From Dehalococcoidia bacterium (GTDB taxonomy: Bacteria; Chloroflexota; Dehalococcoidia; Tepidiformales; Tepidiformaceae): 64,000 nt of DNA. The notes under the pieces are model-generated. The model was not told the DNA's origin and made no database searches. It saw only the letters and a list, made by a program, of their open reading frames with translations. Location: positions 1-64,000 of the forward strand of contig VXPF01000117.1 in NCBI GenBank assembly GCA_009839725.1. Reading direction: 5' to 3'. Made by a program: the position numbers and the translations under genes. Positions 34,076 to 41,914 of the stretch are shown here, piece after piece (position 1 is the first letter of the stretch; each line of letters starts with the position of its first letter).

Positions 34076-35348
34076 CGGCTTCGCTCTCCTCGATGATCTC
34101 GGTCGCGGCGGCGAGCAGGCGGGCGCGGCGCTCATCGGCGACGTCCCGCAGCTTGAGGTACGTGTCCAGGGTCTCGATGGGGGAGGAGGCGTCGGGCTGG
34201 ATGTTGGGGGGCAGGGGGGAGCGGCTGTCCTCCGGCAGGAAGGTGCGGATGCCGGCGATGACGTGGGCGTCGGCCAGCGCTCTTCGCGCTTCGGAAAGCC
34301 TGAGCAGCGTTTCCTGGTCGCGGTCGACGTGGATCTCGACCTTCACGATGGCGTCGGTCAGGTCGCGCTCCCCGATGGCGGCGAGAACCTCCCCGTTGGG
34401 GTCGGCGTCGCGGGGTTTCACGGCGATGCTGACGAAGGGCCTGCCGGAAACCTCATGGAGCCGCGGAGCGCCGCTCCCGGAGAGCCGTTCACCCCGCGGC
34501 TTTGCCGTGTCGAATTCGAGGGTCACGAAGCCCTTGGCGGTGCGGGCATCGCCGAAGTCGACCTCGCGCAGGGCGCCGGAGTACCAGCAGGGCGGGTGGG
34601 AGTTGAGCTGCATGGCGTTGTGGTGGTGGCCAAGCGCGACATAATCGAAGTGGTCCATGTGGAGGGCGCTGAGGGGGACGCGGGCAACCGTACCGCTCTG
34701 CATCCACAGCTCGCTGCCGCTGTTGTCGGCCACGAGCTGGTCGCTGAGGGGGAGGTGGCAGGTGAGGATGGAGGGGATGTCGGGGTCGATGTGCTCGGCC
34801 TGGGCAGCGACGAGGTCGGAGATGGCGCGCTCGATGAGCTTGTAGAGCTGCTCGATGGAGGCGCTCTCCGCTTCCTCGCTGTTGGCGAGCAGGTGCGAGA
34901 CCTGGGGCCAGGGCACGAAGGCGACCTGCAGCGGCCCGGCGCGGGTCTGGAGCACCTGCGGGACGTGGCCCTCGCGCTGGAACCAGCCGGCATCGCCAAC
35001 CGCGACGTTGGGGACGTCGAGCGTGCGGAAGATCTCGAGGGCATGGGCGCGGGACTCGGCGTTGGGGAGGTCGTGGTTGCCGACGAGGAGGAAGGTCGCA
35101 ATGCCCGCCTCGCTGAGGCGGCGGATACGCCGGGCGAACTCGCGCTGGTGGGTCTGGCTGGGCTCGCGGGCCTTGTAGGCGTCGCCCGCGAAGATGACGG
35201 CGTCGACGTGCTCCTCGATGGCGTGGTTGATCAACTCGTCGAAGGAGTCGAGGAAGTCCTGCATGCGTGTCGACCAAGGCTTCCCGGGGAGGGGCCGTCC
35301 ATAAAGCTCGACGCCGATGTGGAGATCAGCGAAATGGAGTACGCGCAT
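34065..35348 (-). CDS. sbcD: SbcD/Mre11-like DNA repair exonuclease
   Basis: 427 residues, the size expected for SbcD. N-terminal phosphoesterase motifs MRVLHFADLHIG, FAGDAYK, LVGNHDLPNAES, TCHLPLS and ALGHHH, then a capping domain and a C-terminal helical tail suited to SbcC coiled-coil contact. ATG 35348 is chosen because the metal motif starts at once and TACGAT at 35365-35360 lies 11 nt upstream. First gene of the operon that ends with sbcC. Confidence 0.92.
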   Translation of the reverse strand: MRVLHFADLHIGVELYGRPLPGKPWSTRMQDFLDSFDELINHAIEEHVDAVIFAGDAYKAREPSQTHQREFARRIRRLSEAGIATFLLVGNHDLPNAESRAHALEIFRTLDVPNVAVGDAGWFQREGHVPQVLQTRAGPLQVAFVPWPQVSHLLANSEEAESASIEQLYKLIERAISDLVAAQAEHIDPDIPSILTCHLPLSDQLVADNSGSELWMQSGTVARVPLSALHMDHFDYVALGHHHNAMQLNSHPPCWYSGALREVDFGDARTAKGFVTLEFDTAKPRGERLSGSGAPRLHEVSGRPFVSIAVKPRDADPNGEVLAAIGERDLTDAIVKVEIHVDRDQETLLRLSEARRALADAHVIAGIRTFLPEDSRSPLPPNIQPDASSPIETLDTYLKLRDVADERRARLLAAATEIIEESEAVGA

Positions 35349-35359
35349 CAGCTTCCCCA

Positions 35360-35365
35360 ATCGTA
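35360..35365 (-). promoter_or_regulatory. -10 element (TACGAT) of the sbcD operon
   Basis: Minus-strand TACGAT ends 11 nt before ATG 35348, implying a leader of only a few nucleotides. Confidence 0.5.
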
Positions 35366-35437
35366 CGCTGCCAGCCGCGCCGGGAGCGCGATCATCGGGC
35401 GGGAGGCGCGTATCTTTCACCGCTCGGGAGGGTTTAC

Positions 35438-36274
35438 GTGCTGGAAGCGCTACGACTCGATGGGCCGCCGCGGCGGGTGGCGATCGTCACCGGGGGGAGC
35501 CGGGGACTGGGGCGGGAGATGGCGCGCTCGCTGATGCTGGCGGGGGCCGAGGTGTGCATCGCCTCGCGGACGCCGAAGCAACTCGAGGCCACGGCGGCGT
35601 TCCTGGCCGAGCAGAGCGGGCGGGAGCCCCTGACGGTCGCGACCGACATCACGTCGAGCGCGGCGTGTGACCGCCTCATCGAGGAGACGGTCGAGCGGTT
35701 CGGGCGGCTCGACATCATGGTGAACAACGCTGGCATCGGGGATTCGCCGGGACGGGGCAAGGCGGTGTGGGAGATCGAGGACGAGGACTGGCTCGGTGGG
35801 ATCGCGGTCAACCTGAACGGCACCTTCTACTGCACGAGGGCGGCGCTCCGGCACATGCGGCCGCAGGGGAGCGGGATCATCCTCAATATCGCGAGCGGGA
35901 TGGGGATGCGCGCGACGCCCCAGAGCCCGACCTACGCAGCCGCCAAGGCGGGCGTCATCAACTTCACGCAGACGGTGGCGAGCGCGGTGGCGCGGGACGG
36001 AATCCGGGTGAACTGCATCACGCCGGGGCTGGTCGAGCAGCGCCCGACGGAGACGGAAGAGGAAGCGGAGGCGATCGCGAAGCGGGGGAGCTACATCACG
36101 GCGCGGCGGCTGGGGCAGGCGTGGGAGCTGGGGCCGCTGGCGCTCTTCCTCTGCAGCGACGCCTCGAGCTACGTGACGGGGGCGAATTACCCCATCGATG
36201 GCGGCGGGCTGGCGGGCGGCATCGCGCCCACGGGGCACGCGCCGGACGAGGTGGAGGCGCAGACCAATGGCTGA
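35438..36274 (+). CDS. Short-chain dehydrogenase/reductase (classical SDR)
   Basis: 278 residues. Rossmann motif TGGSRGLG, NNAG, catalytic Ser in NIASGMGM and YAAAK, then INCxTPG-like VNCITPGLVEQ. A canonical NAD(P)H-dependent oxidoreductase. GTG 35438 is supported by GGGAGGG 5 nt upstream. It overlaps the second SDR by 8 nt, so both are made together and may act on one substrate or form a heteromer. Confidence 0.9.
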   Translation: MLEALRLDGPPRRVAIVTGGSRGLGREMARSLMLAGAEVCIASRTPKQLEATAAFLAEQSGREPLTVATDITSSAACDRLIEETVERFGRLDIMVNNAGIGDSPGRGKAVWEIEDEDWLGGIAVNLNGTFYCTRAALRHMRPQGSGIILNIASGMGMRATPQSPTYAAAKAGVINFTQTVASAVARDGIRVNCITPGLVEQRPTETEEEAEAIAKRGSYITARRLGQAWELGPLALFLCSDASSYVTGANYPIDGGGLAGGIAPTGHAPDEVEAQTNG

Positions 36275-37052
36275 CTGGGAGCGGCAGGAAGGGTACGACC
36301 TGGCCGGGAAGAAGGCGCTTGTCGTGGGGTTCGCGAATCCCGCGGGGCGCGCCATTACGGAGGCGCTGGCCGAGGCGGGGGCGGACGTTGCCGTAGCCTC
36401 GGCCACGATGGACGGCGACGAGGTGATGGCGGCCAAGCGCGCGAGCCGGGCGGTGGCGGGAATGGGGCGGGAGACGTTCAGCCAGGGCTGGGACGTGACC
36501 CTGCCCACGAACGTGCGCGTGGGGCTGCGGCAGCTCGTGAAGGAGTTCGGCGTCCCCTCGGTGCTCGTCTACAACGCGGACCTGCCGCTGGCGAAGCCGA
36601 TCGACAAGACGGGCGACGCGGAGTTCGCGAACGTGCAGGCCGTGAACCTGAGCGGGGCGTTCTACGCGGCCCGCGCCTGGGTGCGGGAGCTGGACGAGGG
36701 GGAGCGGGGGCGTCTGATCTTCGTCAACAGCATCTTCGGGGAGCGGGGGGTGAACAACCTGAGCGCCTACGCGGCGGCGAAGGCGGGGATGTTCGGGCTG
36801 GCGGCGTCGCTGAGCCAGGAGCTGGCGCCGGAGGTCACGGTAAACAGCATCGCAACGGGCTGGATGGACTGGACGCCCGGGCGCGGGGCCGACGATCCCG
36901 CGGAGAACCTGTTGCTGCGCTTCATCCCCATGCGGAGCTTCGGCGGGGCCGAGAGCCTCGGCGCCCTGGCGGTGCTGCTGGCCTCCGATGCGGCGGGCTT
37001 CCTGAGCGGGCAGGTATTCCGGGTGGACGGGGGTGTGTCCGCCCACCTGTAG
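36267..37052 (+). CDS. Divergent SDR-family protein
   Basis: 261 residues. The SDR fold is clear from VNSIFGERGVNNLSAYAAAKAGMFGLAASL (Ser, Tyr and Lys kept), TVNSIATGWMDWTP and SGQVFRVDGG. The nucleotide-binding loop is GFANPAGRA instead of TGxxxGxG, and the NNAG position reads YNADL, so cofactor binding is altered, closer to enoyl-ACP-reductase-like SDRs. ATG 36267 lies inside the end of the preceding SDR gene. Converges with the CBS gene. Confidence 0.85.
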   Translation: MADWERQEGYDLAGKKALVVGFANPAGRAITEALAEAGADVAVASATMDGDEVMAAKRASRAVAGMGRETFSQGWDVTLPTNVRVGLRQLVKEFGVPSVLVYNADLPLAKPIDKTGDAEFANVQAVNLSGAFYAARAWVRELDEGERGRLIFVNSIFGERGVNNLSAYAAAKAGMFGLAASLSQELAPEVTVNSIATGWMDWTPGRGADDPAENLLLRFIPMRSFGGAESLGALAVLLASDAAGFLSGQVFRVDGGVSAHL

Positions 37053-37076
37053 GCGCGAGCGTCATACGCTGGCCGG

Positions 37077-37487
37077 CTATTCCGGCGTCAGCCCCAGGAC
37101 GAGGTCGCGCAGCGTGACGAGGCCCCTGGGCGCCCCGTCGTCGTCGACCACGAGGGCGCGGGAGACGCCAAAGCGCACAAGCAGCCGCGCCGCGTAGCGC
37201 GCCAGCATGCCCGAGCGCACGGTCAGGGCGGGCTTGGACATGATCTCGTAGACGTTGACCCGGTCTGGAGCGCGGTCGCGTGTGATGACCTCCCGCGCCA
37301 GGTCGGTGACCGTGATCACCCCCAGCTCGTCGTCGTCGTGGCGCCGGTTCACGACGAGGGAGCTGACCTCCAGCCGCTTCATCGTCGCCATGGCCTCGGC
37401 CGCCGTGGCAAGGCCGTCGATGGTGTGGACCTGGGAGCCCATGAGGTCGGAGACGCGGATGGTCGTGTCGTGGCCCTGTTCGTTCAT
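37077..37487 (-). CDS. Two-CBS-domain protein
   Basis: 136 residues forming one Bateman module: CBS1 around VSDLMGSQVHTIDGLATAAEAMATM...DDELGVITVTDL, CBS2 around VYEIMSKPALTVRSGMLARYAARLL...APRGLVTLRDLVL. Such modules bind adenine nucleotides. Last gene of the DUF1538-DUF1538-PII-CBS operon; ATG 37487 overlaps the PII stop by 4 nt (ATGA). Confidence 0.9.
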   Translation of the reverse strand: MNEQGHDTTIRVSDLMGSQVHTIDGLATAAEAMATMKRLEVSSLVVNRRHDDDELGVITVTDLAREVITRDRAPDRVNVYEIMSKPALTVRSGMLARYAARLLVRFGVSRALVVDDDGAPRGLVTLRDLVLGLTPE

Positions 37488-37834
37488 ACGGCGTCTTCCA
37501 ACTCTTCCATGAGCCTGGGCAGCTGCGTCGAGAGCCCGACGGCGTCCTCGATGGTGATCTGGAAGGCGACGCCGGCGCCGCTTTCGCTGTCCATATCGCC
37601 GGCAATCGCGATGCGTTCCAGGATGTCCCGGGCGCGCGTTTCCGCCACCAGGAACAGGACCACGTCGCGCCTGGCCGTGAGGTCCAGCCCGAGAAACGTC
37701 TTTCTCGGTTTCAGACCTTCGCCGCGGACGCTGCTGATGATGGTGTCGCCTGTGGCGCCGCCTGCGCGGGCCGCTTCGATGATGTGGTCGGTCTTCTCGT
37801 CGCTTACGAGGGCGACGACCAGGGCCATCTTCAT
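37484..37834 (-). CDS. PII-like (GlnB superfamily) signalling protein
   Basis: 116 residues. Ferredoxin-like PII fold suggested by MALVVALVSDEKTDHIIEAARAGGATGDTIISSVRGEG, a T-loop-position segment (LKPRKTFLGLDLTARRD) and VVLFLVAETRARDILERI. It lacks the uridylylated Tyr and standard GlnB signatures, so it belongs to the PII-like group that often regulates transporters. GGAGGAG precedes ATG 37834. It overlaps both neighbours by 4 nt (ATGA). Confidence 0.82.
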   Translation of the reverse strand: MKMALVVALVSDEKTDHIIEAARAGGATGDTIISSVRGEGLKPRKTFLGLDLTARRDVVLFLVAETRARDILERIAIAGDMDSESGAGVAFQITIEDAVGLSTQLPRLMEELEDAV

Positions 37835-38628
37835 GGCTTCTCCTCCTGGTGTTCGCTCCGCCTGCGCCAGCGTTCCAGCCGATCGGCGACGACGGCGTAG
37901 CCTAGCACCGAGATGATGGGAAAGACACTGGCGAAGGCGATTAGCCCGAATCCGTCGATGAGTGGACTGCGCCCGGGGACGTTGGCGGCAAGGCCCAGCC
38001 CCAGGGCCGCCACCACCGGCACCGTGACGGTCGAGGTGGTGACGCCCCCGCTGTCGTAGGCGAGGGGGATGATCGTGCGGCTGCTCCGGTACGTCAGGAC
38101 GATGACGACGACGTAGGCGGCCACGATGTACCAGGGCAGGGGCGTGCCGGTGACGATGCGGAAGCACCCCAGCGACACTCCGACGGCCACGCCCACGGCC
38201 ACGGCAAGGCGCAGCCCCCAGGCGCTTACCGCGCCGCCGGAGACCTCTTTGGCCTTGAGGGCGACGGCGATGAGGGCCGGCTCCGCCACCGTCGTCGCAA
38301 AGCCGATGGCGGCCGCGAAGAGATAGACCACCCAGTAGTCCTGCCAGCGCACCGCGCCGGCCAGCGCTCCGGCTCCCGCCCCTGCCTTCTCGGTGAGCTG
38401 CTGCGCCATCGTCTCGCCCACCGGGAACAGCGCCTGCTCCAGCCCGATCAAGAACAGCGCCAGTCCCAGCAGCACCATGACCGACCCGGTGGCGATGCCC
38501 CTGATGTTGGGCAGCCGGCGGCGCAGCACTATCACCTGGAACACCACGAGGATGACGACGATGGGGGTCACGTCGCGCAGGGTGGAGAGCAGGGTATCGC
38601 CGACATCCGCCAGGAAATCCAGCATCAC
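37831..38628 (-). CDS. DUF1538 membrane protein, second subunit
   Basis: 265 residues with about seven to eight membrane helices. The family signatures [17 protein letters not shown] and [27 protein letters not shown], then [20 protein letters not shown] are present. As I recall, a DUF1538 pair named UmpAB from Halomonas was reported as a Na+(Li+,K+)/H+ antiporter; I cannot check that here. It overlaps the first DUF1538 gene and the PII-like gene by 4 nt each. Confidence 0.88.
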   Translation of the reverse strand: MMLDFLADVGDTLLSTLRDVTPIVVILVVFQVIVLRRRLPNIRGIATGSVMVLLGLALFLIGLEQALFPVGETMAQQLTEKAGAGAGALAGAVRWQDYWVVYLFAAAIGFATTVAEPALIAVALKAKEVSGGAVSAWGLRLAVAVGVAVGVSLGCFRIVTGTPLPWYIVAAYVVVIVLTYRSSRTIIPLAYDSGGVTTSTVTVPVVAALGLGLAANVPGRSPLIDGFGLIAFASVFPIISVLGYAVVADRLERWRRRSEHQEEKP

Positions 38629-39386
38629 ACCACCATCCCGTAGCCGAGGACGCCGATCATGGGCGTGAGGCTGGCAAAGGCGATCAGCCCGAAGCCATCG
38701 AGCATGGGGTTGCGCCCGCGGATGGTGGAGGCGAGGCCCACCCCCAGGGCGGTGATCAGCGGCACCGTGATCGTGCTGGTGGTCACGCCGCCGGAGTCGT
38801 AGGCCACGCCCACGATCTCCTCCGGGGCGAACAGGGTCATGCCCATGACCACCACGTAGCCGCTGATGATGAAGAGGTGGATGGGCCAGCCTTTCAGGAT
38901 GCGCAGCACGCCGAGGACAATGGCGACGCCGACGGCGACGGCCACCACCAGGCGCACCTCCAGGGCGTAGCGGTCCTGCGCGGCCTGGCTGTCACCAATG
39001 AACTGCGCATCGGCGGCCACCTTGGCGCCCTCGGCGGCGATTGCGATCAGGGCGGGCTCCGCCACGGTCGTGCCGAAGCCGAGACAGAAGGCCAGCGCCA
39101 GCAGCGCCACGGCGCTTCCCTTGCGCGCCATTCCCTGGGCCAGCGCCTCGCCCAGCGGGAAGAGCCCGCTCTCAAGGCCCTGGATGAAGAGCGCCAGCCC
39201 CAGGACCACGCAGACCAGCCCGACCAGGACGTTGCCGAGATCGGGAAACGGCTGCTGCAGCACGGCGACCTGGAAGACGACGATGACGGCGAAGATGGGG
39301 GCCAGGTCTCGAAGCGCGCCCAGTGTCTGCTTCGCCATGGCCAACGCGAATCGCGGCAAACCCTGCTCCTCGCGCGTGTGCTGCAT
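38625..39386 (-). CDS. DUF1538 membrane protein, first subunit
   Basis: 253 residues, homologous to the next gene over most of its length ([18 protein letters not shown] and [47 protein letters not shown]). The hydrophobic profile and the paired, overlapping genes suggest a heterodimeric transporter. First gene of a four-gene operon, divergent from the CoA-transferase gene. Confidence 0.88.
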   Translation of the reverse strand: MQHTREEQGLPRFALAMAKQTLGALRDLAPIFAVIVVFQVAVLQQPFPDLGNVLVGLVCVVLGLALFIQGLESGLFPLGEALAQGMARKGSAVALLALAFCLGFGTTVAEPALIAIAAEGAKVAADAQFIGDSQAAQDRYALEVRLVVAVAVGVAIVLGVLRILKGWPIHLFIISGYVVVMGMTLFAPEEIVGVAYDSGGVTTSTITVPLITALGVGLASTIRGRNPMLDGFGLIAFASLTPMIGVLGYGMVV

Positions 39387-39496
39387 GGGGTTCGACCAGG
39401 CCTTGAGGCGCGGCTACACCGTACGAAGCGGGGCAGCGCCGGTCAACGAACAATCCGGCCCTTCCCGGCGGCCTCGCGCACTGCGGGATGGCTCCG

Positions 39497-39502
39497 TACG
39501 AT
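39497..39502 (+). promoter_or_regulatory. -10 element (TACGAT) of the CoA-transferase gene
   Basis: TACGAT ends 8 nt before ATG 39511 and there is no Shine-Dalgarno, so the mRNA is probably leaderless. Confidence 0.55.
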
Positions 39503-39510
39503 TCCGCGCG

Positions 39511-41868
39511 ATGGAGCGCACGAGCACACCGCTGGCGGGACTGCGCGTGGTCGAACAGGCAGGCTGGGCGGGAGCCTTCGCGGGACGGCTGCTCGCCGAT
39601 GGCGGCGCCGACGTCGTGCGAGTCATCCCGCCCGGTGGGGACGGACTGGAGCGGGAACCGCCCTTCTTCGGCGAGAGCGGCATCTCCATCCAGTCGACCT
39701 GGTACAACGCCGGCAAGCGCTTGGTCGAGTTGGACCTCGCCAGCACGGAAGGGCGGGAGCTGCTCGCCTGCGCCGATCTCCTCATCGAGGACTGGAGCGC
39801 AGGCGACGCTCCCTTCGACGGCGACACCCTTCGGGAGGCGTTCCCCTCGCTGGTGCGACTCTCGGTGACGCCCATGGGGCACGAGGGGCCGTGGGCGGGG
39901 CTGGCGATCAACGATCTCGTCGCGACGGCGCTCTGCGGGGCGGCGTCGATCACGGGGACGCCGGAGACACCGCCGCTCACGGGATACGGCAACCAGACGG
40001 CGCACACGGTCGGGCTCTACGCGGCCTGTTGCGCGCTTGCCGGGGTTCGGCTGCGCGACTCCAGCGGGAAGGGCTGCCACATCGACCTTTCCAGCCACGA
40101 GACGCTGACCGCGAACACCGAGCAGATGCTGATGCAGTGGTTCTTCCCCGACGGGGGCCGCTGGACGACGCAGGTCGCCCAGCGCCAGGGCAGCCTGCAC
40201 TGGAGCGGAGGCTACGAGCTCTACCCCGATCGCGACGGGAACGGGCTGATGGTGACGCCTTCACTCGGGCTCATTGACAAGCTGATCCCGTGGCTGGAGG
40301 AGACCGACTCCGCGGCGAACCTGACCGACCGGGAGGAGTTCCCGGACCTGATCGCGCTCGTGAAGCAGATGCCGCACGTAATGAGCGTCCTCCGGGAGTG
40401 GACGGCGAAGAACGAGGCCGACGACCTGTTCATGGAGGCGCAGCGGCGGAGGCTGCCGTTCGGGGCGGTGTGGCCTGTGAGCAAGGTGGTGGCGACGCCC
40501 CAGATCGAGGCGCGCGGCTACTTCCAGGAGCGGGAGGTCGAGGGGTACGGCAGTGTGCCCTTCCCAGGGCGTCCGCTGACGACCGACGCGGACGGCCCCG
40601 CGCCCGGCCCGCCTGCCCGGGTGGAGGAGGCGTCGTGGGGTGCCCGCCCGGACCTGGAGGCAGTTCCGGGCGAGCCATCGGCGGCGAAGCCGCTGGCCGG
40701 GCTGCGCGTGCTCGACTTCACGCACGTACTGGCGGGGCCATTCGGCACGCGCGTGCTCGCGGACCTCGGGGCGGACGTGATCAAGGTCGGGACCGCGGCC
40801 CGCAATGCCGGGGCGAACACGCTCAACCACCCCTACTACCTGAGCTGGAACCGGAACAAGCGGAACATCTGCCTGGACATGCGGCGGGAGGAGGCGCGCG
40901 AGCTGGCCCGCCGCCTCGCGGGCGAGTGCGACGCCATCGTCGACAACTTCAGCGCGGGCGTGCTCGCGCGCTGGGGGCTCAGCCGGGAGGGTCTGGCGGA
41001 GACGGCTCCGGGCGTGACGGTCGTGGCGATGGGGGGCATGGGGAACTCGGGGCCGTGGCGAGACTTCGTGACGTTCGCGCCGACAATCCACGCGATCACG
41101 GGCCTGAGCTACCTGACGAACGTCCCGGGCCGGCAGGACATCGGCTTCGGCTACTCGCTCACGGACCACCTGAGCGGGGTGGCGGCGGCGCTGGGCATCC
41201 TCGAGGGGGTGGAGCACCGCCGCCGGACGGGACAGGGGCTGGACGTCGACGTGGCGCAGTACGAGCTGGGGCTGGGGCTCATGGGCCCGGCCTTCCTCGA
41301 CTACTTCGCGAACGGGGTCGACCCCGAGCCGGTGGCGAACCGGCATCCATTCGATGCCTGGGCCCCGCACAACATCTACCCGTCGCGGGGGGAGGACCGC
41401 TGGGTGGCGATCGCGGTGCGGGGGGATGACCAGTGGCGCGCCCTCTGCGACGCGATGGGCACTCCCGAACTCGCCGACGACCCACGCTTCGCCACGCACG
41501 ACGCGCGCATCGCCAACCAGGACGCGCTCGACGACTGCGTCTCGGCGTGGACGGCCGGCCTGGACCGGTACGAGGTGATGGAGGCGTGCCAGGCGCGGGG
41601 TATCGCCGCCGGCGCCGTGCAGGACGGGGGCGACATCGCGAGGGCCGACCCGCACCTGGCCGCCCGTTCGTTCATCGGGATGATCCCGACGGAGGAGGGG
41701 GGGCAGCAAGGCGCCGAGCGCTTCCCCGCCTTCATCGACGGCCAGCGACCCACGACCGCCTACGGGGCACGGTCGCTGGGGGCGGACACGTTCGACGTGC
41801 TGACGGAGCTGCTGGGGATGGAGGCGGACGAGATCGGCGCGCTCGTGGCGGAGGGCGTTCTCAGCTAG
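39511..41868 (+). CDS. Double-length CaiB/BaiF (family III) CoA-transferase
   Basis: 785 residues made of two full type-III CoA-transferase modules, starting PLAGLRVVEQAGWAGAFAGRLLADGGADVVRV and, at about residue 395, PLAGLRVLDFTHVLAGPFGTRVLADLGADVIKV. Both retain the catalytic Asp (GKGCHIDLS and GQGLDVDVA). Ordinary members are ~400-residue interlocked dimers, so this chain may fold as a fused dimer. Moves CoA between carboxylic acids; the substrate may be a carnitine-like, terpenoid or aromatic acid. Confidence 0.92.
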   Translation: MERTSTPLAGLRVVEQAGWAGAFAGRLLADGGADVVRVIPPGGDGLEREPPFFGESGISIQSTWYNAGKRLVELDLASTEGRELLACADLLIEDWSAGDAPFDGDTLREAFPSLVRLSVTPMGHEGPWAGLAINDLVATALCGAASITGTPETPPLTGYGNQTAHTVGLYAACCALAGVRLRDSSGKGCHIDLSSHETLTANTEQMLMQWFFPDGGRWTTQVAQRQGSLHWSGGYELYPDRDGNGLMVTPSLGLIDKLIPWLEETDSAANLTDREEFPDLIALVKQMPHVMSVLREWTAKNEADDLFMEAQRRRLPFGAVWPVSKVVATPQIEARGYFQEREVEGYGSVPFPGRPLTTDADGPAPGPPARVEEASWGARPDLEAVPGEPSAAKPLAGLRVLDFTHVLAGPFGTRVLADLGADVIKVGTAARNAGANTLNHPYYLSWNRNKRNICLDMRREEARELARRLAGECDAIVDNFSAGVLARWGLSREGLAETAPGVTVVAMGGMGNSGPWRDFVTFAPTIHAITGLSYLTNVPGRQDIGFGYSLTDHLSGVAAALGILEGVEHRRRTGQGLDVDVAQYELGLGLMGPAFLDYFANGVDPEPVANRHPFDAWAPHNIYPSRGEDRWVAIAVRGDDQWRALCDAMGTPELADDPRFATHDARIANQDALDDCVSAWTAGLDRYEVMEACQARGIAAGAVQDGGDIARADPHLAARSFIGMIPTEEGGQQGAERFPAFIDGQRPTTAYGARSLGADTFDVLTELLGMEADEIGALVAEGVLS

Positions 41869-41914
41869 GGCCTGTTCATGTCAGGAGCGAGAGCTGGTGG
41901 GCCGTGAGGCGACC

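Noticed and set aside
33308-35348. A single sbcD broken by a frameshift into two pieces
   Set aside because: Each gene has its own complete set of phosphoesterase motifs, so they are two separate proteins.
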